Below, one piece after another: positions 50,019 to 59,440 of a DNA stretch of 64,000 bases (position 1 is the stretch's first letter; the number at the start of each line of letters is the position of its first letter). This DNA is from a bacterium 210917-SL.2.15 (lineage in GTDB: Bacteria; Bacillota; Clostridia; Oscillospirales; Oscillospiraceae). A program made the position numbers and the translations under genes. The notes below the pieces were generated by a model. The model worked only from the letters and a program-made list of their open reading frames with translations. It ran no database searches and had not been told where the DNA came from. The DNA is taken from assembly GCA_020555605.1 (NCBI GenBank), contig JAJCJC010000001.1, positions 1 through 64,000 of the forward strand. Reading direction: 5' to 3'.

Positions 50019-50878
50019 AGCGCTGCGCCTCCTTTTTTGCCTTCGTGCAGCAACAACACCTGAGAAAGCACCGCACGCCACTGGGCGCGTGGTACGATCT
50101 GATCCAGGAAGCCGTTCTGCAGCAACGCTTCGGCGCTTTGGAAACCTTCGGGTAGCTTTTCACCGATCGTCTGCTCAATCACCCGCGGCCCGGCAAAGCC
50201 GATCAACGCTCCCGGTTCGGCAAGCATGATATCGCCCAGAGAGGCAAAACTGGCGGTGACGCCGCCAGTGGTAGGGTGCGTCAGGCACGAAATATACAGC
50301 CCGCCCCGCTTCTGAAAGCGGTCAATGGCCGCGGCGGTCTTCGCCATCTGCATCAGAGAGAAAATGCCCTCCTGCATCCGCGCTCCGCCGCTGGCGGCAA
50401 AGATGACAAGGGGGAGCCTGCGCCGTCCGGCCTGCTGTGCCGCACGGGCCACTTTTTCTCCCACTGCCGTACCCATGCTGCCCATAAGGAAGCGGCTGTC
50501 CAGCACCACAAAGACCGCGCGGCGGCCTTCGATGCTGCCCAGAGCCGACACTGCGCCATCTGCCAGACCGGTCTTTTTGCGCAGCTCTTTCAGCTTGGAA
50601 CCATAGCCGGGGAAATGCAGCGGATCCGTGGACACAAGGCCCGCATCCAGCTCCCGGAAGGAGCCGGGATCTAAAATCTGCCACAGGCGGGTATATGCCC
50701 CCACAGGGCGGTGATAGCCGCACAGCGGGCAAAGCATCTGCAACTCATTCCAGCGCTGCGCCGCACTTTCCCCGCCGCATTTGGGGCACTGCAGCTGCCT
50801 TCCGGCAGACAGACGCCCTTCCCGCATAGCCTGATACGTCAGCATCCGTGCGCGCCGCTGTTCAAATAACCGATTCAC
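50015..50878 (-). CDS. accD: Acetyl-CoA carboxylase carboxyltransferase beta subunit
   Basis: The 287-residue protein has the N-terminal four-Cys zinc ribbon (QCPKCGGES and MLCPLCGYHRP) and the crotonase-like core: DSRFLMGSMGTAVGEKVARA, FAASGGARMQEGIFSLMQMA and THPTTGGVTASFASLGDIML. It pairs with AccA. The start GTG 50878 overlaps the accC stop (GTGA). Length is normal. Confidence 0.95.
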   Translation of the reverse strand: MNRLFEQRRARMLTYQAMREGRLSAGRQLQCPKCGGESAAQRWNELQMLCPLCGYHRPVGAYTRLWQILDPGSFRELDAGLVSTDPLHFPGYGSKLKELRKKTGLADGAVSALGSIEGRRAVFVVLDSRFLMGSMGTAVGEKVARAAQQAGRRRLPLVIFAASGGARMQEGIFSLMQMAKTAAAIDRFQKRGGLYISCLTHPTTGGVTASFASLGDIMLAEPGALIGFAGPRVIEQTIGEKLPEGFQSAEALLQNGFLDQIVPRAQWRAVLSQVLLLHEGKKGGAAL

Positions 50879-52284
50879 TCCGCATCCCTATCCCTTTCTC
50901 CTTCCGCGCTGAGCCGGTCACAGGCACTGCTGAGCTGCAGCAGCTTTTCCATATGGCCCGCCACAAAATCCGTGTCATAATCTCCGCGCACAAAATCCGC
51001 CTCGTACAGCATCAGGTGCGAAAGCGAGGCGTTAGTGGCAAAGCCGTCCACAATGAATTCCTCCAGCGCCCGGCGCATCCGGCGGATCGCTTCCAGCCGC
51101 GTGCTCCCATGGGCAATGACCTTGGCCACCAGAGAATCGTAATAAGGCGGCACTACGCAGCCGGTGAACAGTGCCGTATCCACCCGTACGCCGGGGCCGC
51201 CGGGCATATGCAGAAATTTTACTGTGCCCGGGCAGGGCCGGAAATCCTGCTGCGGGTCCTCGGCATTGATGCGGCACTCCAAGGCATGGCCCTGCAGCGT
51301 GATCTCATCTTGGGTAAACGTCAGCGGGAGCCTTGCAGCAACACGCAGCTGTTCTTTGACCAGATCAACGCCCGTCACCATTTCCGTCACCGGGTGCTCC
51401 ACTTGGATACGGGTATTCATTTCAATAAAATAATAGGCCCCGTCCGGTGCGAGCACAAATTCCACGGTGCCCGCGCCTACATAGCCCGCTTCTTTGGCTG
51501 CAGCCACGGCTTTTTCGCCCATCTCCCGGCGCAGGGTATCCGACAGCGCCCAGGACGGCGCTTCTTCGATCAGCTTTTGCCGGCGGCGCTGGATGGAGCA
51601 TTCCCGCTCCCCCAGATGCACCACATGGCCGTGGGCATCCGCCAGGATCTGAAATTCAATGTGCCGCGGATGCTCGATCAGCTTCTCAAGATACATTTCT
51701 CCATCGCCGAAGCAGGCTTCCGCCTCGGCCTGCGCCTCGCGGTAGGCTGCTTCCAGCGCCTCCGCACTGTCAGCCTGGCGCATACCCCGGCCTCCGCCGC
51801 CGGCGGAGGCTTTCAGCAGCACAGGATAACCCACTTTGTCGGCCAACGCCCGCGCCTGACGAATGTTTTTCAGCGCCCCGTCCGATCCCGGCACCACAGG
51901 GACACCGGCCCGTTTGGCAAGCTCCTTGGCCGCAGCCTTGCTGCCCATCTGCCGGATGACCTCCGCCGGAGGACCGATAAATTTCAGCCCCGCAGCGGTG
52001 CACTGCTCGGCAAATTCCGGGCTTTCGGACAGGAATCCGTAGCCCGGGTGCACCGCGTCGCACCCGGTGGCCAGCGCCGCCGTAATCAGCGCATCGCTGT
52101 TCAAATAGCTCTCCGCCGCCGGGGCCGGCCCGATGCACAGCGACTGGGTCGCCAGAGACGCCGCCAGAGTATTCTCGTCCGCCGTGGAGTAGACCGCCAC
52201 CGTTTCAATATTCATTTCCCGGCAGGCCCGCAGGATGCGCAGGGCAATTTCGCCACGGTTGGCAATTAACACACGCCTGAGCAT
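50875..52284 (-). CDS. accC: Acetyl-CoA carboxylase biotin carboxylase subunit
   Basis: The 469-residue enzyme starts MLRRVLIANRGEIALRILRA and has the ATP-grasp parts: HPGYGFLSESPEFAEQC, LLKASAGGGGRGMRQADSAE, ERECSIQRRRQKLIEEAP and FIEMNTRIQVEHPVTEMVTG. It carboxylates the biotin on AccB with bicarbonate and ATP. ATG 52284, after GGAGGGC, begins right after the accB stop. It is about 20 residues longer at the C-terminus than the usual 450. Confidence 0.96.
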   Translation of the reverse strand: MLRRVLIANRGEIALRILRACREMNIETVAVYSTADENTLAASLATQSLCIGPAPAAESYLNSDALITAALATGCDAVHPGYGFLSESPEFAEQCTAAGLKFIGPPAEVIRQMGSKAAAKELAKRAGVPVVPGSDGALKNIRQARALADKVGYPVLLKASAGGGGRGMRQADSAEALEAAYREAQAEAEACFGDGEMYLEKLIEHPRHIEFQILADAHGHVVHLGERECSIQRRRQKLIEEAPSWALSDTLRREMGEKAVAAAKEAGYVGAGTVEFVLAPDGAYYFIEMNTRIQVEHPVTEMVTGVDLVKEQLRVAARLPLTFTQDEITLQGHALECRINAEDPQQDFRPCPGTVKFLHMPGGPGVRVDTALFTGCVVPPYYDSLVAKVIAHGSTRLEAIRRMRRALEEFIVDGFATNASLSHLMLYEADFVRGDYDTDFVAGHMEKLLQLSSACDRLSAEGERDRDAE

Positions 52285-52285
52285 C

Positions 52286-52711
52286 TTAAGCCCTCCGCAG
52301 CCGCAGCAGCGGCGCGCCAAAGCCCACGGCCTGGCCGTTCTCCGCCAGGATTTCTACAACAACACCATCATACTGCGCGGTGATCTCGCTCATCATTTTC
52401 ATCGCCTCAATGATGCACAGCACATCGCCTTTGCTCACCTTCTGCCCCACCGTCACAAAGGGGGCCTCGTCCGGCGAAGAAGCGGCATAGTAGGTTCCCA
52501 CCATAGGTGCAGTTACCAGTTCGGCATCATCTTCAGCCGAAGCTGCGCTCGGGGAAGGTACCAATGTCTGCACGGCAGGGACGGTGGCCGGAACAGCCGC
52601 CGTCATTTCCCGTTTCAAAACCACCGCATCCTCACCCTGATGCCACTCCAGCGTGCTCAAATCCGAGCGGCTGAAGCGGTCCATCAGTTGAAAAAGCGTT
52701 TTCAGTTCCAT
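52286..52711 (-). CDS. accB: Acetyl-CoA carboxylase biotin carboxyl carrier protein
   Basis: The 141-residue protein has an N-terminal helical part (MELKTLFQLMDRFSRSDLST), a Pro/Ala-rich linker (TAAVPATVPAVQTLVPSPSA) and a biotinyl domain ending GDVLCIIEAMKMMSEITAQ with the biotin-accepting Lys in E-A-M-K-M. It carries carboxybiotin between AccC and AccDA. It is just after acpP and just before accC. Confidence 0.96.
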   Translation of the reverse strand: MELKTLFQLMDRFSRSDLSTLEWHQGEDAVVLKREMTAAVPATVPAVQTLVPSPSAASAEDDAELVTAPMVGTYYAASSPDEAPFVTVGQKVSKGDVLCIIEAMKMMSEITAQYDGVVVEILAENGQAVGFGAPLLRLRRA

Positions 52712-52716
52712 GGGGC

Positions 52717-52950
52717 TTACTTGTGGCTGGTGAGGTAACCCATGATCTGCTGAACGGTTTTGACATTGGGCAGATCTTCGTCGCTGATGCCCACACCGAA
52801 AGCCTCCTGCAGCGCCATGGATAATTCCACTGCCTCCAGGGAGTCAATCTTCATGTCCTCGAACAGATTGGTCTCCAGCTTGATCTCCTCAGCCCCGCAG
52901 CTCAGGGTATCCACGATCACGTCGCGCACAGCTTCAAAAGTGATTTCCAT
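52717..52950 (-). CDS. acpP: Acyl carrier protein
   Basis: The 77-residue acidic protein is a complete ACP with the 4'-phosphopantetheine Ser in EDMKIDSLEAVELSMALQE, followed by FGVGISDEDLPNVKTVQQIM. It carries the growing chain of fatty acid synthesis. It is the first gene of the fab operon, and its promoter and a 24-bp inverted repeat lie just upstream (52981-53046). Confidence 0.97.
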   Translation of the reverse strand: MEITFEAVRDVIVDTLSCGAEEIKLETNLFEDMKIDSLEAVELSMALQEAFGVGISDEDLPNVKTVQQIMGYLTSHK

Positions 52951-52980
52951 AGTTCCTACATCCTTTCGTTATTTCAAAAG

Positions 52981-53004
52981 TTTAACTAAAATTTTTTAGC
53001 TAAA
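52981..53004. promoter_or_regulatory. Operator-like inverted repeat of the fab operon
   Basis: TTTAACTAAAA and TTTTAGCTAAA (52981-52991 and 52994-53004) form an inverted repeat with one mismatch, just after the -10 box of the acpP promoter and so probably over the transcription start. It is a likely binding site for a fatty-acid-responsive repressor such as the MarR-type protein encoded downstream. Confidence 0.6.
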
Positions 53005-53017
53005 TAATTCGAGCATT

Positions 53018-53046
53018 ATAATAGAGCCACTTTCCAGAAATGTCAA
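53018..53046 (-). promoter_or_regulatory. Promoter of the acpP-fabZ operon
   Basis: TTGACA (53041-53046), 17 bases and TATTAT (53018-53023) on the minus strand precede acpP by about 70 bases. A TATAAT overlaps three bases further downstream. Confidence 0.85.
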
Positions 53047-53081
53047 GGAAAAATTTTCCCTTATCCTGGTAAAATAATTGT

Positions 53082-53119
53082 AAAAAGGCAGGGCCACCTA
53101 TGGAAGCGGCCCTGCCTTT
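53082..53119 (-). terminator. Terminator of fhs
   Basis: AAAGGCAGGGCC and GGCCCTGCCTTT pair over a 12-base loop, followed on the minus strand by TTTTTAC. It is 60 bases after the fhs stop. Confidence 0.85.
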
Positions 53120-53179
53120 ATGCAGAAAACGATTCTGTTATTCAAATACTCCGCCGGAAATCGCCCGGATTGATTCCAA

Positions 53180-54856
53180 TCAGAAAAGCCCCGTGATCAC
53201 GCCGTTTTCATCCACATCGATCTTCTCGGCGGCAGGAACTTTGGGAAGGCCCGGCATAGTCATGATATCGCCGGTCTGCACCACCACAAAGCCCGCGCCG
53301 GCGCTAACCCGCACTTTTTTGACTGTAACAGTGAAGTCCTTAGGCGCGCCCAGTTTGGCAGCATCGTCGGACAGCGAGTACTGCGTCTTGGCCATACAAA
53401 TCGGAAGCTTGCCAAAGCCCAACGCCTCCAGTTTCGCCAGCTCTTTTTCCGCCGCACTTTCGTACACCACAGCGCTTCCGCCATAGATATTGCGCACAAT
53501 CGACAGAATTTTCTCCTTGAGGCTCAAATCATCAGCATAAGAAAAACGGAACTGATTCGGCTCTTCCTCAATGATGCGCAGCACTTCGGCGGCTAACTCT
53601 TTTCCACCTTCACCGCCGCGGCCCCATACATCGGAAAGCGCCACATTGACGCCATATTCCTTGCAGGCTTCGGCAATCATGTTCAGTTCAGCATCCGTAT
53701 CGGTATAGAACTTATTGATGGCCACCACAGCAGGCAAACCATAAACTTTTGTGATATTCTCCACATGTTTGAGAAGGTTGGGCAGGCCTTTCTTCAGCGC
53801 TTCCAGATTTTCCTGGTTTAGGTCGGCCTTTGCCACGCCGCCGTGGTGCTTGAGGGCGCGCACGGTGGCCACAATTACACAGGCATCGGGCTTGAGTCCC
53901 GCCAGACGGCACTTAATGTCAAGGAATTTCTGCGCGCCAAGATCCGCGCCGAAACCGGCCTCGGTGACTACATAATCGCTGAGCTTCATCGCAGTGGTGG
54001 TGGCCTCCACGCTGTTGCAGCCGTGGGCAATGTTGGCAAAAGGACCGCCGTGGACAATGGCGGGCGTGCCCTCCAACGTCTGCACCAGATTGGGCTTGAT
54101 CGCGTCTTTCAGCAGGGCTGCCATGGCGCCCTCGGCATGCAGGTCATGGGCGGTGACGGGCTTGTCGTCGTAGGTGTAGGCCACGATGATGCGGCCCAGG
54201 CGCGCTTTCAGGTCCATCAGGTCAGTGGCCAGGCAGAAAATGGCCATCACCTCGCTGGCCACGGTGATGTCAAAGCCGTCCTCCCGGGGCACGCCTTGCA
54301 TCCGGCCGCCCAAGCCGTCCACAATGTTGCGCAGCTGGCGGTCGTTCATGTCCACGCAACGCTTCCAGGCAATCTTTTTCACATCAATCCCCAGAGCATT
54401 GCCCTGCTGAATATGGTTGTCCAACATGGCCGCCAGCAGGTTATTGGCCGCGCCGATGGCATGGAAATCTCCGGTGAAGTGCAGATTGATGTCCTCCATA
54501 GGCACTACCTGAGCATAACCGCCGCCGGCCGCGCCGCCCTTGACCCCGAATACCGGACCGAGGGACGGCTCACGCAGAGCCAGCATAGCGTTCTTGCCTA
54601 ACTTACGCAGTCCGTCCGCCAGACCCACGCTGGTAGTGGTTTTCCCCTCGCCCGCGGGGGTTGGGTTGATCGCCGTAACCAGGATCAGCTTGCCCTTGGC
54701 GGGCCGCTCCTTCAGGGCGGTGATGTCGAGCTTTGCCTTGTACTTGCCGTAATACTCCAGCAGATCCTCGCTGATCCCCGCGGAGGCAGCCACATCGCGG
54801 ATGGGCAGCATTTCGCACTCCTGTGCGATTTCAATGTCGCTTTTGAAGGTTGCCAT
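53180..54856 (-). CDS. fhs: Formate--tetrahydrofolate ligase
   Basis: The 558-residue enzyme makes 10-formyl-THF from formate, THF and ATP. It shows the P-loop [55 protein letters not shown] and [16 protein letters not shown], with SVGLADGL near residue 75. It supports purine and one-carbon metabolism and, in acetogens, the methyl branch of the Wood-Ljungdahl pathway. It is preceded by a ZTP riboswitch with a terminator, so it is induced when 10-formyl-THF is short. folD lies directly upstream. Confidence 0.97.
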   Translation of the reverse strand: MATFKSDIEIAQECEMLPIRDVAASAGISEDLLEYYGKYKAKLDITALKERPAKGKLILVTAINPTPAGEGKTTTSVGLADGLRKLGKNAMLALREPSLGPVFGVKGGAAGGGYAQVVPMEDINLHFTGDFHAIGAANNLLAAMLDNHIQQGNALGIDVKKIAWKRCVDMNDRQLRNIVDGLGGRMQGVPREDGFDITVASEVMAIFCLATDLMDLKARLGRIIVAYTYDDKPVTAHDLHAEGAMAALLKDAIKPNLVQTLEGTPAIVHGGPFANIAHGCNSVEATTTAMKLSDYVVTEAGFGADLGAQKFLDIKCRLAGLKPDACVIVATVRALKHHGGVAKADLNQENLEALKKGLPNLLKHVENITKVYGLPAVVAINKFYTDTDAELNMIAEACKEYGVNVALSDVWGRGGEGGKELAAEVLRIIEEEPNQFRFSYADDLSLKEKILSIVRNIYGGSAVVYESAAEKELAKLEALGFGKLPICMAKTQYSLSDDAAKLGAPKDFTVTVKKVRVSAGAGFVVVQTGDIMTMPGLPKVPAAEKIDVDENGVITGLF

Positions 54857-54920
54857 AAGAAATCTCTCCTTTTCTGTTATGTAAATGATTTTCCCTTTAC
54901 AGTTCTATCGGAACAAAAAA

Positions 54921-55010
54921 GGGCGCACCAAAAAAGGTGCGCCCAGACGGTCGGCATTTTTTTGCGCTATACTCCATGTGGTCACTCCCACTTCCGTCAG
55001 TCATATAGCG
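54921..55010 (-). ncRNA. ZTP (pfl-motif) riboswitch with terminator
   Basis: On the minus strand CTGACGGAAGTGGGAGTGAC, CCACATGGAG and GCCGACCGTCTGGGCGCACC match the ZTP/pfl aptamer halves. They are closed by CGCTAT/ATAGCG and joined by a short linker. The aptamer's 3' end runs into GGGCGCACC/GGTGCGCCC, followed by TTTTTT, a terminator that ligand binding would disrupt. The ligand, ZMP or ZTP, builds up when 10-formyl-THF is scarce. fhs, the next gene, is the classic target. Confidence 0.88.
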
Positions 55011-55015
55011 TATTC

Positions 55016-55045
55016 AACATAGCACAACCGGGCCGCTATTGTCAA
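55016..55045 (-). promoter_or_regulatory. Promoter of the riboswitch-fhs transcript
   Basis: TTGACA (55040-55045), 18 bases and TATGTT (55016-55021) on the minus strand lie just upstream of the ZTP aptamer. Confidence 0.7.
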
Positions 55046-55085
55046 GATGGAAGCGGAAAAAGTTGGGCAGGAAATTTCCCCTTCC

Positions 55086-55928
55086 TCACCCCTGCAGGTG
55101 GGTTTTTACTGCGGCGAGGGTATTCTGCATCAGCACCAACCGGGTCATGGGACCAACGCCGCCGGGCACCGGCGTGATGTAAGAGGCTTTTTTCTCCACC
55201 TCGTCGAACACGCAGTCGCCGCAGAGCTTACCTTCTGCATTTCGATTCATCGCCACATCCACAACTACAGCGCCTTTTTTGACCATATCGCCGGTGATAA
55301 AGCCGGTCTTGCCTACGGCAGAAACCAGGATGTCCGCCCGGGCCGTCACCTCTGACAGATGCGCCGTCTTGGAGTGGCAGATGGTTACCGTGCCGTTTTC
55401 CCGCAGCAGCAGCAGCGCCATGGGCTTGCCGACGATGTTGCTGCGGCCCACCACAACGCAGTCTTTTCCCGCGATATCGATTTCATATTCCCGCAGCAGG
55501 GCCATAACGCCCGCCGGCGTGCAGGGCACAAACCCCTGCTCGCCGGTGACGATCTTGCCCACGTTGAACGGATGGAACGCGTCCACATCTTTGTCTGGCC
55601 GAATGGCGTGCAGCACCTTTTCCTGGGAAATATGATCCGGCAGGGGCAGCTGCACCAGAATACCGTCCACCCGGTCATTTTTATTGAGTACATCGATCAG
55701 CTCCAGAAGCTGCGTCTCACTGGTCTGTACCGGCAGACGGTAGCCCTGGCTCAAGATGCCGCACTCGGCGCAGTCCTTTTCCTTGTTGCGCACATACACC
55801 TGCGAGGCTGCATCCTCCCCTACCAGAATCACCGCCAGCGTTGGGCGGCGGGCCAACATTTCCGTTTCCTGCCGGATCTGAGCGCGCATTTTTTCGGCCA
55901 GCGCCTTGCCATCCAGTTTAATCGCCAT
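55086..55928 (-). CDS. folD: Methylene-THF dehydrogenase/methenyl-THF cyclohydrolase
   Basis: The 280-residue bifunctional enzyme interconverts 5,10-methylene-THF, 5,10-methenyl-THF and 10-formyl-THF. SQVYVRNKEKDCAECGI holds the Tyr-Lys active site; DGILVQLPLPDHISQEKVLH, FVPCTPAGVMALL and VVVGRSNIVGKPMALLLL are conserved. ATG 55928 overlaps the lgt stop by 11 bases. It lies just upstream of the fhs promoter, and the two are functionally linked in one-carbon metabolism. Confidence 0.96.
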   Translation of the reverse strand: MAIKLDGKALAEKMRAQIRQETEMLARRPTLAVILVGEDAASQVYVRNKEKDCAECGILSQGYRLPVQTSETQLLELIDVLNKNDRVDGILVQLPLPDHISQEKVLHAIRPDKDVDAFHPFNVGKIVTGEQGFVPCTPAGVMALLREYEIDIAGKDCVVVGRSNIVGKPMALLLLRENGTVTICHSKTAHLSEVTARADILVSAVGKTGFITGDMVKKGAVVVDVAMNRNAEGKLCGDCVFDEVEKKASYITPVPGGVGPMTRLVLMQNTLAAVKTHLQG

Positions 55929-56841
55929 GATTGCTCTCTCCTTTTTCCTGCGATTGTGCCGCCTTCGCCTGGTGCACATACAGATCCGATGGATCATGGC
56001 GCCGGAATTTCAATTGATAGACTAGCAGCACCGCCGCCACGACACACAACACCACGCTCAACAACTGGGACACGCGGATAGGCGCGCCGAACAGCGTCCA
56101 GTCGAACAAATACAGGCTGTCGGTGCGCAGTCCCTCAATCCAGGCGCGGCCAAGGCCATACCAGAACAGATAAAACAAAAAATTCTCCCCGTCAAATTTG
56201 CGGTACTTCTCCACAACCAGAACGATCAACAACAAACCGATCAAATTCCACAAGCTTTCATAGAAAAACGTGGGATGCACTTCGATAAACTGATCTGCAC
56301 TCTCCCACAAACGCATCCGCCAAGGCAGAGTAGTTTCCGCACCAAACGCCTCGCGGTTGATAAAATTGCCCCACCGGCCGATCATTTGACCGATGAGCAG
56401 CCCCATACAGCCAAGATCCAGCATGGCGCCCACCTTAATCTTTTTCCAACGGCAGAAAAAATACACCGTCAGCACCGCAGCGATCACACCGCCGTAAATG
56501 GCAAGTCCGCCGTCCCAAATGGCAATGGTGCCGGGCCAGTTGATACTGCCGTCGGCATTTCGGAACAGATCCAGATAAAAGATGACATAGTAGGCTCGGG
56601 CGCCGACAATGCTGATGGGGGTGGCAATCAAAAGCATATCATATAAATTGTCCTTTTCAATACCATATCGATCGGCACGTCGAGTGCAAAACAGCACCGC
56701 CAGCAAAAAGCCCAAGGCAATAATAATGCCGTACCAGTAGATTCCGTGGCCGATATGCAACGCCACAGGGTCGATATTGATCTGAAGCCCGGGAAACAGG
56801 CCCGGAAAACTGACGGGCATCTCCCGCATAAAACTATTCAA
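55918..56841 (-). CDS. lgt: Prolipoprotein diacylglyceryl transferase
   Basis: The 307-residue polytopic membrane enzyme transfers diacylglycerol to the lipobox Cys of prolipoproteins such as the lipoproteins in this window. GIYWYGIIIALGFLLAVLFC, GAIWDGG-type IAIWDGGLAIYGGVIAAVLT and GQMIGRWGNFINREAFG are signature segments (GRxGNFINRE). The start is uncertain: TTG 56841 with GAGG upstream, or ATG 56829. It lies six bases after the YfmH-like gene and overlaps folD by 11 bases. Confidence 0.94.
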   Translation of the reverse strand: MNSFMREMPVSFPGLFPGLQINIDPVALHIGHGIYWYGIIIALGFLLAVLFCTRRADRYGIEKDNLYDMLLIATPISIVGARAYYVIFYLDLFRNADGSINWPGTIAIWDGGLAIYGGVIAAVLTVYFFCRWKKIKVGAMLDLGCMGLLIGQMIGRWGNFINREAFGAETTLPWRMRLWESADQFIEVHPTFFYESLWNLIGLLLIVLVVEKYRKFDGENFLFYLFWYGLGRAWIEGLRTDSLYLFDWTLFGAPIRVSQLLSVVLCVVAAVLLVYQLKFRRHDPSDLYVHQAKAAQSQEKGESNHGD

Positions 56842-56846
56842 AAACG

Positions 56847-58130
56847 TTACGCCTCACTTTTCTCCTTGGGATGGACAATAGAAATGGTTGCCCGGTCGGG
56901 CGTGATATATGAAGCGAGAAAGCGCTCCACATCCGCCTTTTCAATGGACTCGAAAATCTCCGGGAAGCGGAAGTAATCGTAACCGCGGAACGCAGATTCC
57001 ACCATACCTACAGCGATGCTTTCAAAGGAATTCAACGCGCGCAGCAAGCCGCCGTAGGCCGCCCGTCGGGTCTGCTGCCACAACTGTTCGCTCACGCCCT
57101 CCCGGCTCAGCCGCTCCGCCTCTTCCACAATCGCCAGATGCACTCTGCGCGGGCTTTGGCTTTCGCCTCCCGTGACCACAAAGGAAACGCCGGGCAACAA
57201 TTCATAGCCGCCGCCGAACTCACCGTTGATCAGGCCCTCGGCGTACAGCCGGTTGTACAGGGGGCTGGATTCGCCGAAGAGGATATCGCAGGCCATGTTG
57301 CCGATCAGCTCCTGACGCAGGTTTTCCTCCCCATCCGGCACGCCGGCGCATTTGTAGCCACACAAAAACAGCGGCAACGAAACCTCCATAGCCGTTTCCA
57401 CCGCAGGCGCGGCGGCTTTTTCGCTCTCTTCGGCACCGTAATCCCGCTCAATCCGCGGGTGCTCCCCCGCCGGAAGCACCTCGTTTGCAATGCGCAGGAT
57501 TTCCTCCGGATTCACGTCCCCCACCACGCACAGGGCCATATTGGCGGGGTCGTAAAAAGAACGGTGGCAGTCATAGAGCATTTCCGCAGTGATACCGGCA
57601 ATAGATTCCACGCTGCCCGCCACGGGGATGCGGGCCGGATGGCTGTGATACAGCCCTTTCAACAGGTTCGCATAGACCTGCCAGTTGGGATCGTCCTCAA
57701 TCATACGGATCTCCTGACCGATAATGCCCTGCTCCTTGGTCACGCTCTCTTCCGTGAAATATGGCACGGAAACAAACGAGAGCAAAATGCGCAGGCTCTC
57801 CTCAAAATGTTCCGTAGCAGTAAAATAATAGCCGGTGATCGCGTCGCTGGTAAAGGCGTTCGGCTCGGCTCCCAGCTGGGACAGCTCCTGCAGAGCATTG
57901 CCGTCTTTCGTATCGAACATTTTATGCTCAAGGTAATGAGCCACGCCCGCAGGCGTTTGCTTCCATTCCCCGTTCAGACAAAAGCGCATATCCATACTGC
58001 CATAGTTTGTGGCAAAAAAAGCGTAATTTTTGGCAAATCCACGCTTGGGTACCACAAACAGGCGCAGACCGTTGTCACATGTCTGGCGGAAGACTCGCTC
58101 CTCCAGCTGCGGATATTGTGTCTCTCTCAC
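56847..58130 (-). CDS. M16-family peptidase, YfmH-like (active-site subunit)
   Basis: The 427-residue protein has the inverted zinc motif HYLEH in GVAHYLEHKMFD, with the third ligand expected in QEIRMIED, so it is a potentially active M16 metallopeptidase. In Bacillus the pair YfmF/YfmH is linked to elongation-factor P modification. The start is GTG 58130 (MRETQYPQLEERVFRQTCDN), overlapping the YfmF-like stop, after GGAGGAAG. The pair probably forms a heterodimer as in other two-subunit M16 enzymes. Motif evidence is strong; the substrate is inferred. Confidence 0.88.
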   Translation of the reverse strand: MRETQYPQLEERVFRQTCDNGLRLFVVPKRGFAKNYAFFATNYGSMDMRFCLNGEWKQTPAGVAHYLEHKMFDTKDGNALQELSQLGAEPNAFTSDAITGYYFTATEHFEESLRILLSFVSVPYFTEESVTKEQGIIGQEIRMIEDDPNWQVYANLLKGLYHSHPARIPVAGSVESIAGITAEMLYDCHRSFYDPANMALCVVGDVNPEEILRIANEVLPAGEHPRIERDYGAEESEKAAAPAVETAMEVSLPLFLCGYKCAGVPDGEENLRQELIGNMACDILFGESSPLYNRLYAEGLINGEFGGGYELLPGVSFVVTGGESQSPRRVHLAIVEEAERLSREGVSEQLWQQTRRAAYGGLLRALNSFESIAVGMVESAFRGYDYFRFPEIFESIEKADVERFLASYITPDRATISIVHPKEKSEA

Positions 58131-59440
58131 AGCTCTTCCTCCTTTTCCTCCGCACCCTGCACAGCGCTCTCTTCCGCCGCACTGCCGGAACTGCGCAGAA
58201 AATACACGGTATCCAGCCGGATACCCGCGGCCGCTTCCAGCATGCGCTCGCGCGTCACAGCATCCAGATCCACCGCCAGGCTTTCCACCGTGTCCGTGGT
58301 GCCGGTAACAGCCTGGCCCAGATAAAAGTCTTCCAGCTGACTCAGGCTGTCGCCCATCGTCCGAAGAACATGGCGCATGGTGCTTCGGGCGCCGTTCTCT
58401 TCCCAATCCTCGATCTCGCCCCGCTGGGCGGCGGCAAGTTGCGCCATAATCTCATCAAAGGCCCTTTCATAGTTTTCCACCTCGATGCCGCTGGAGAGCG
58501 TGATGATATTCTTCTGCCGGTGCAGCACCGACGAGGCGTAATAACACAGCGATTCTTTTTCGCGCACATTGAGGAACAGCTTGGACGTGGCACTGCCGCC
58601 GTAGATCATATTAAAGAGCAGCAGGGCCGGATAGTCCCGGCTTTCACAGGAAAGGCCAATGGCCAACTTGCCCTGGGACACATCCATTTCCTCGGTGACA
58701 TAATGTGCCTCTCCGGCTCCGGGATGGGGCATGGTCTGCACCGCATCCAGCACTTCCGCGCGAGGCAGGGCGCTGAAGGCCGCCAGCAGCGCATGCTCCA
58801 CGCGCGGAAGTTCCGCGCTGCCGCAATAGAACAACTCCAGCCGCGCGCTGCTGAGCAGCGCGCTGTAGCGCTTGTGCAAACGGCTGGGCGAGAGCTTTTT
58901 GGCTTCCTCTTCACTGCCCAGACGGCCCACGCCGTAAGCTTCCCCTCGACACATTTCGCCCACGAGGCGGATGGCGGCATACGTGCGCTTATCGTTGACC
59001 TGGCCTCGGATCTGATCCACCAGATTCGTGCGCTCGCCCTTCACATATTCCGGAAGGAAACGGCCGTTGCGGGTGGCCGGGTTGCACACAAGATCACCCA
59101 GCAGTTCCGCCACCGGCTCGAGCAGCGGTTCCCCGCCGGGAAGAAAATGATCGTCGATAAAACTGGCCACAAAACCAACGCACTGGTTCTCCCCCTTTTT
59201 GCGCACCGTGCAATCGATGCGTGCGCCGTACAGCTCGTCCAACACCTGAGAAAAACGCTCCATATCAGGATAGCAGGACGTGCCCCGGCGCAGCACCGCG
59301 GGCAGCAGCGCGTTAGCGGAAGCCGTCTCCCTCCGCAGCGGCGAGACCAACTGCGCAGACAGCAAATTCGTTTTGAATTTTCTCTCCTGAATATAGGTGA
59401 GATAGACGCCGGGCATCAGTCTCCGGCGGATGGTTTCCAT
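58127..59440 (-). CDS. M16-family peptidase-like protein, YfmF-like (inactive subunit)
   Basis: The 437-residue protein has the M16 fold with LPAVLRRGTSCYPDMERFSQ, ELYGARIDCTVRKKGENQ and ESLCYYASSVLHRQKNI in the C-half, the substrate-binding Arg/Tyr part of the second subunit. The HxxEH zinc motif is missing. It therefore acts as a partner rather than a protease, as YfmF does in Bacillus. ATG 59440 is chosen as it begins METIRRRLMPGVYLTYIQER. It overlaps the YfmH-like start (translational coupling). Confidence 0.86.
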   Translation of the reverse strand: METIRRRLMPGVYLTYIQERKFKTNLLSAQLVSPLRRETASANALLPAVLRRGTSCYPDMERFSQVLDELYGARIDCTVRKKGENQCVGFVASFIDDHFLPGGEPLLEPVAELLGDLVCNPATRNGRFLPEYVKGERTNLVDQIRGQVNDKRTYAAIRLVGEMCRGEAYGVGRLGSEEEAKKLSPSRLHKRYSALLSSARLELFYCGSAELPRVEHALLAAFSALPRAEVLDAVQTMPHPGAGEAHYVTEEMDVSQGKLAIGLSCESRDYPALLLFNMIYGGSATSKLFLNVREKESLCYYASSVLHRQKNIITLSSGIEVENYERAFDEIMAQLAAAQRGEIEDWEENGARSTMRHVLRTMGDSLSQLEDFYLGQAVTGTTDTVESLAVDLDAVTRERMLEAAAGIRLDTVYFLRSSGSAAEESAVQGAEEKEEEL

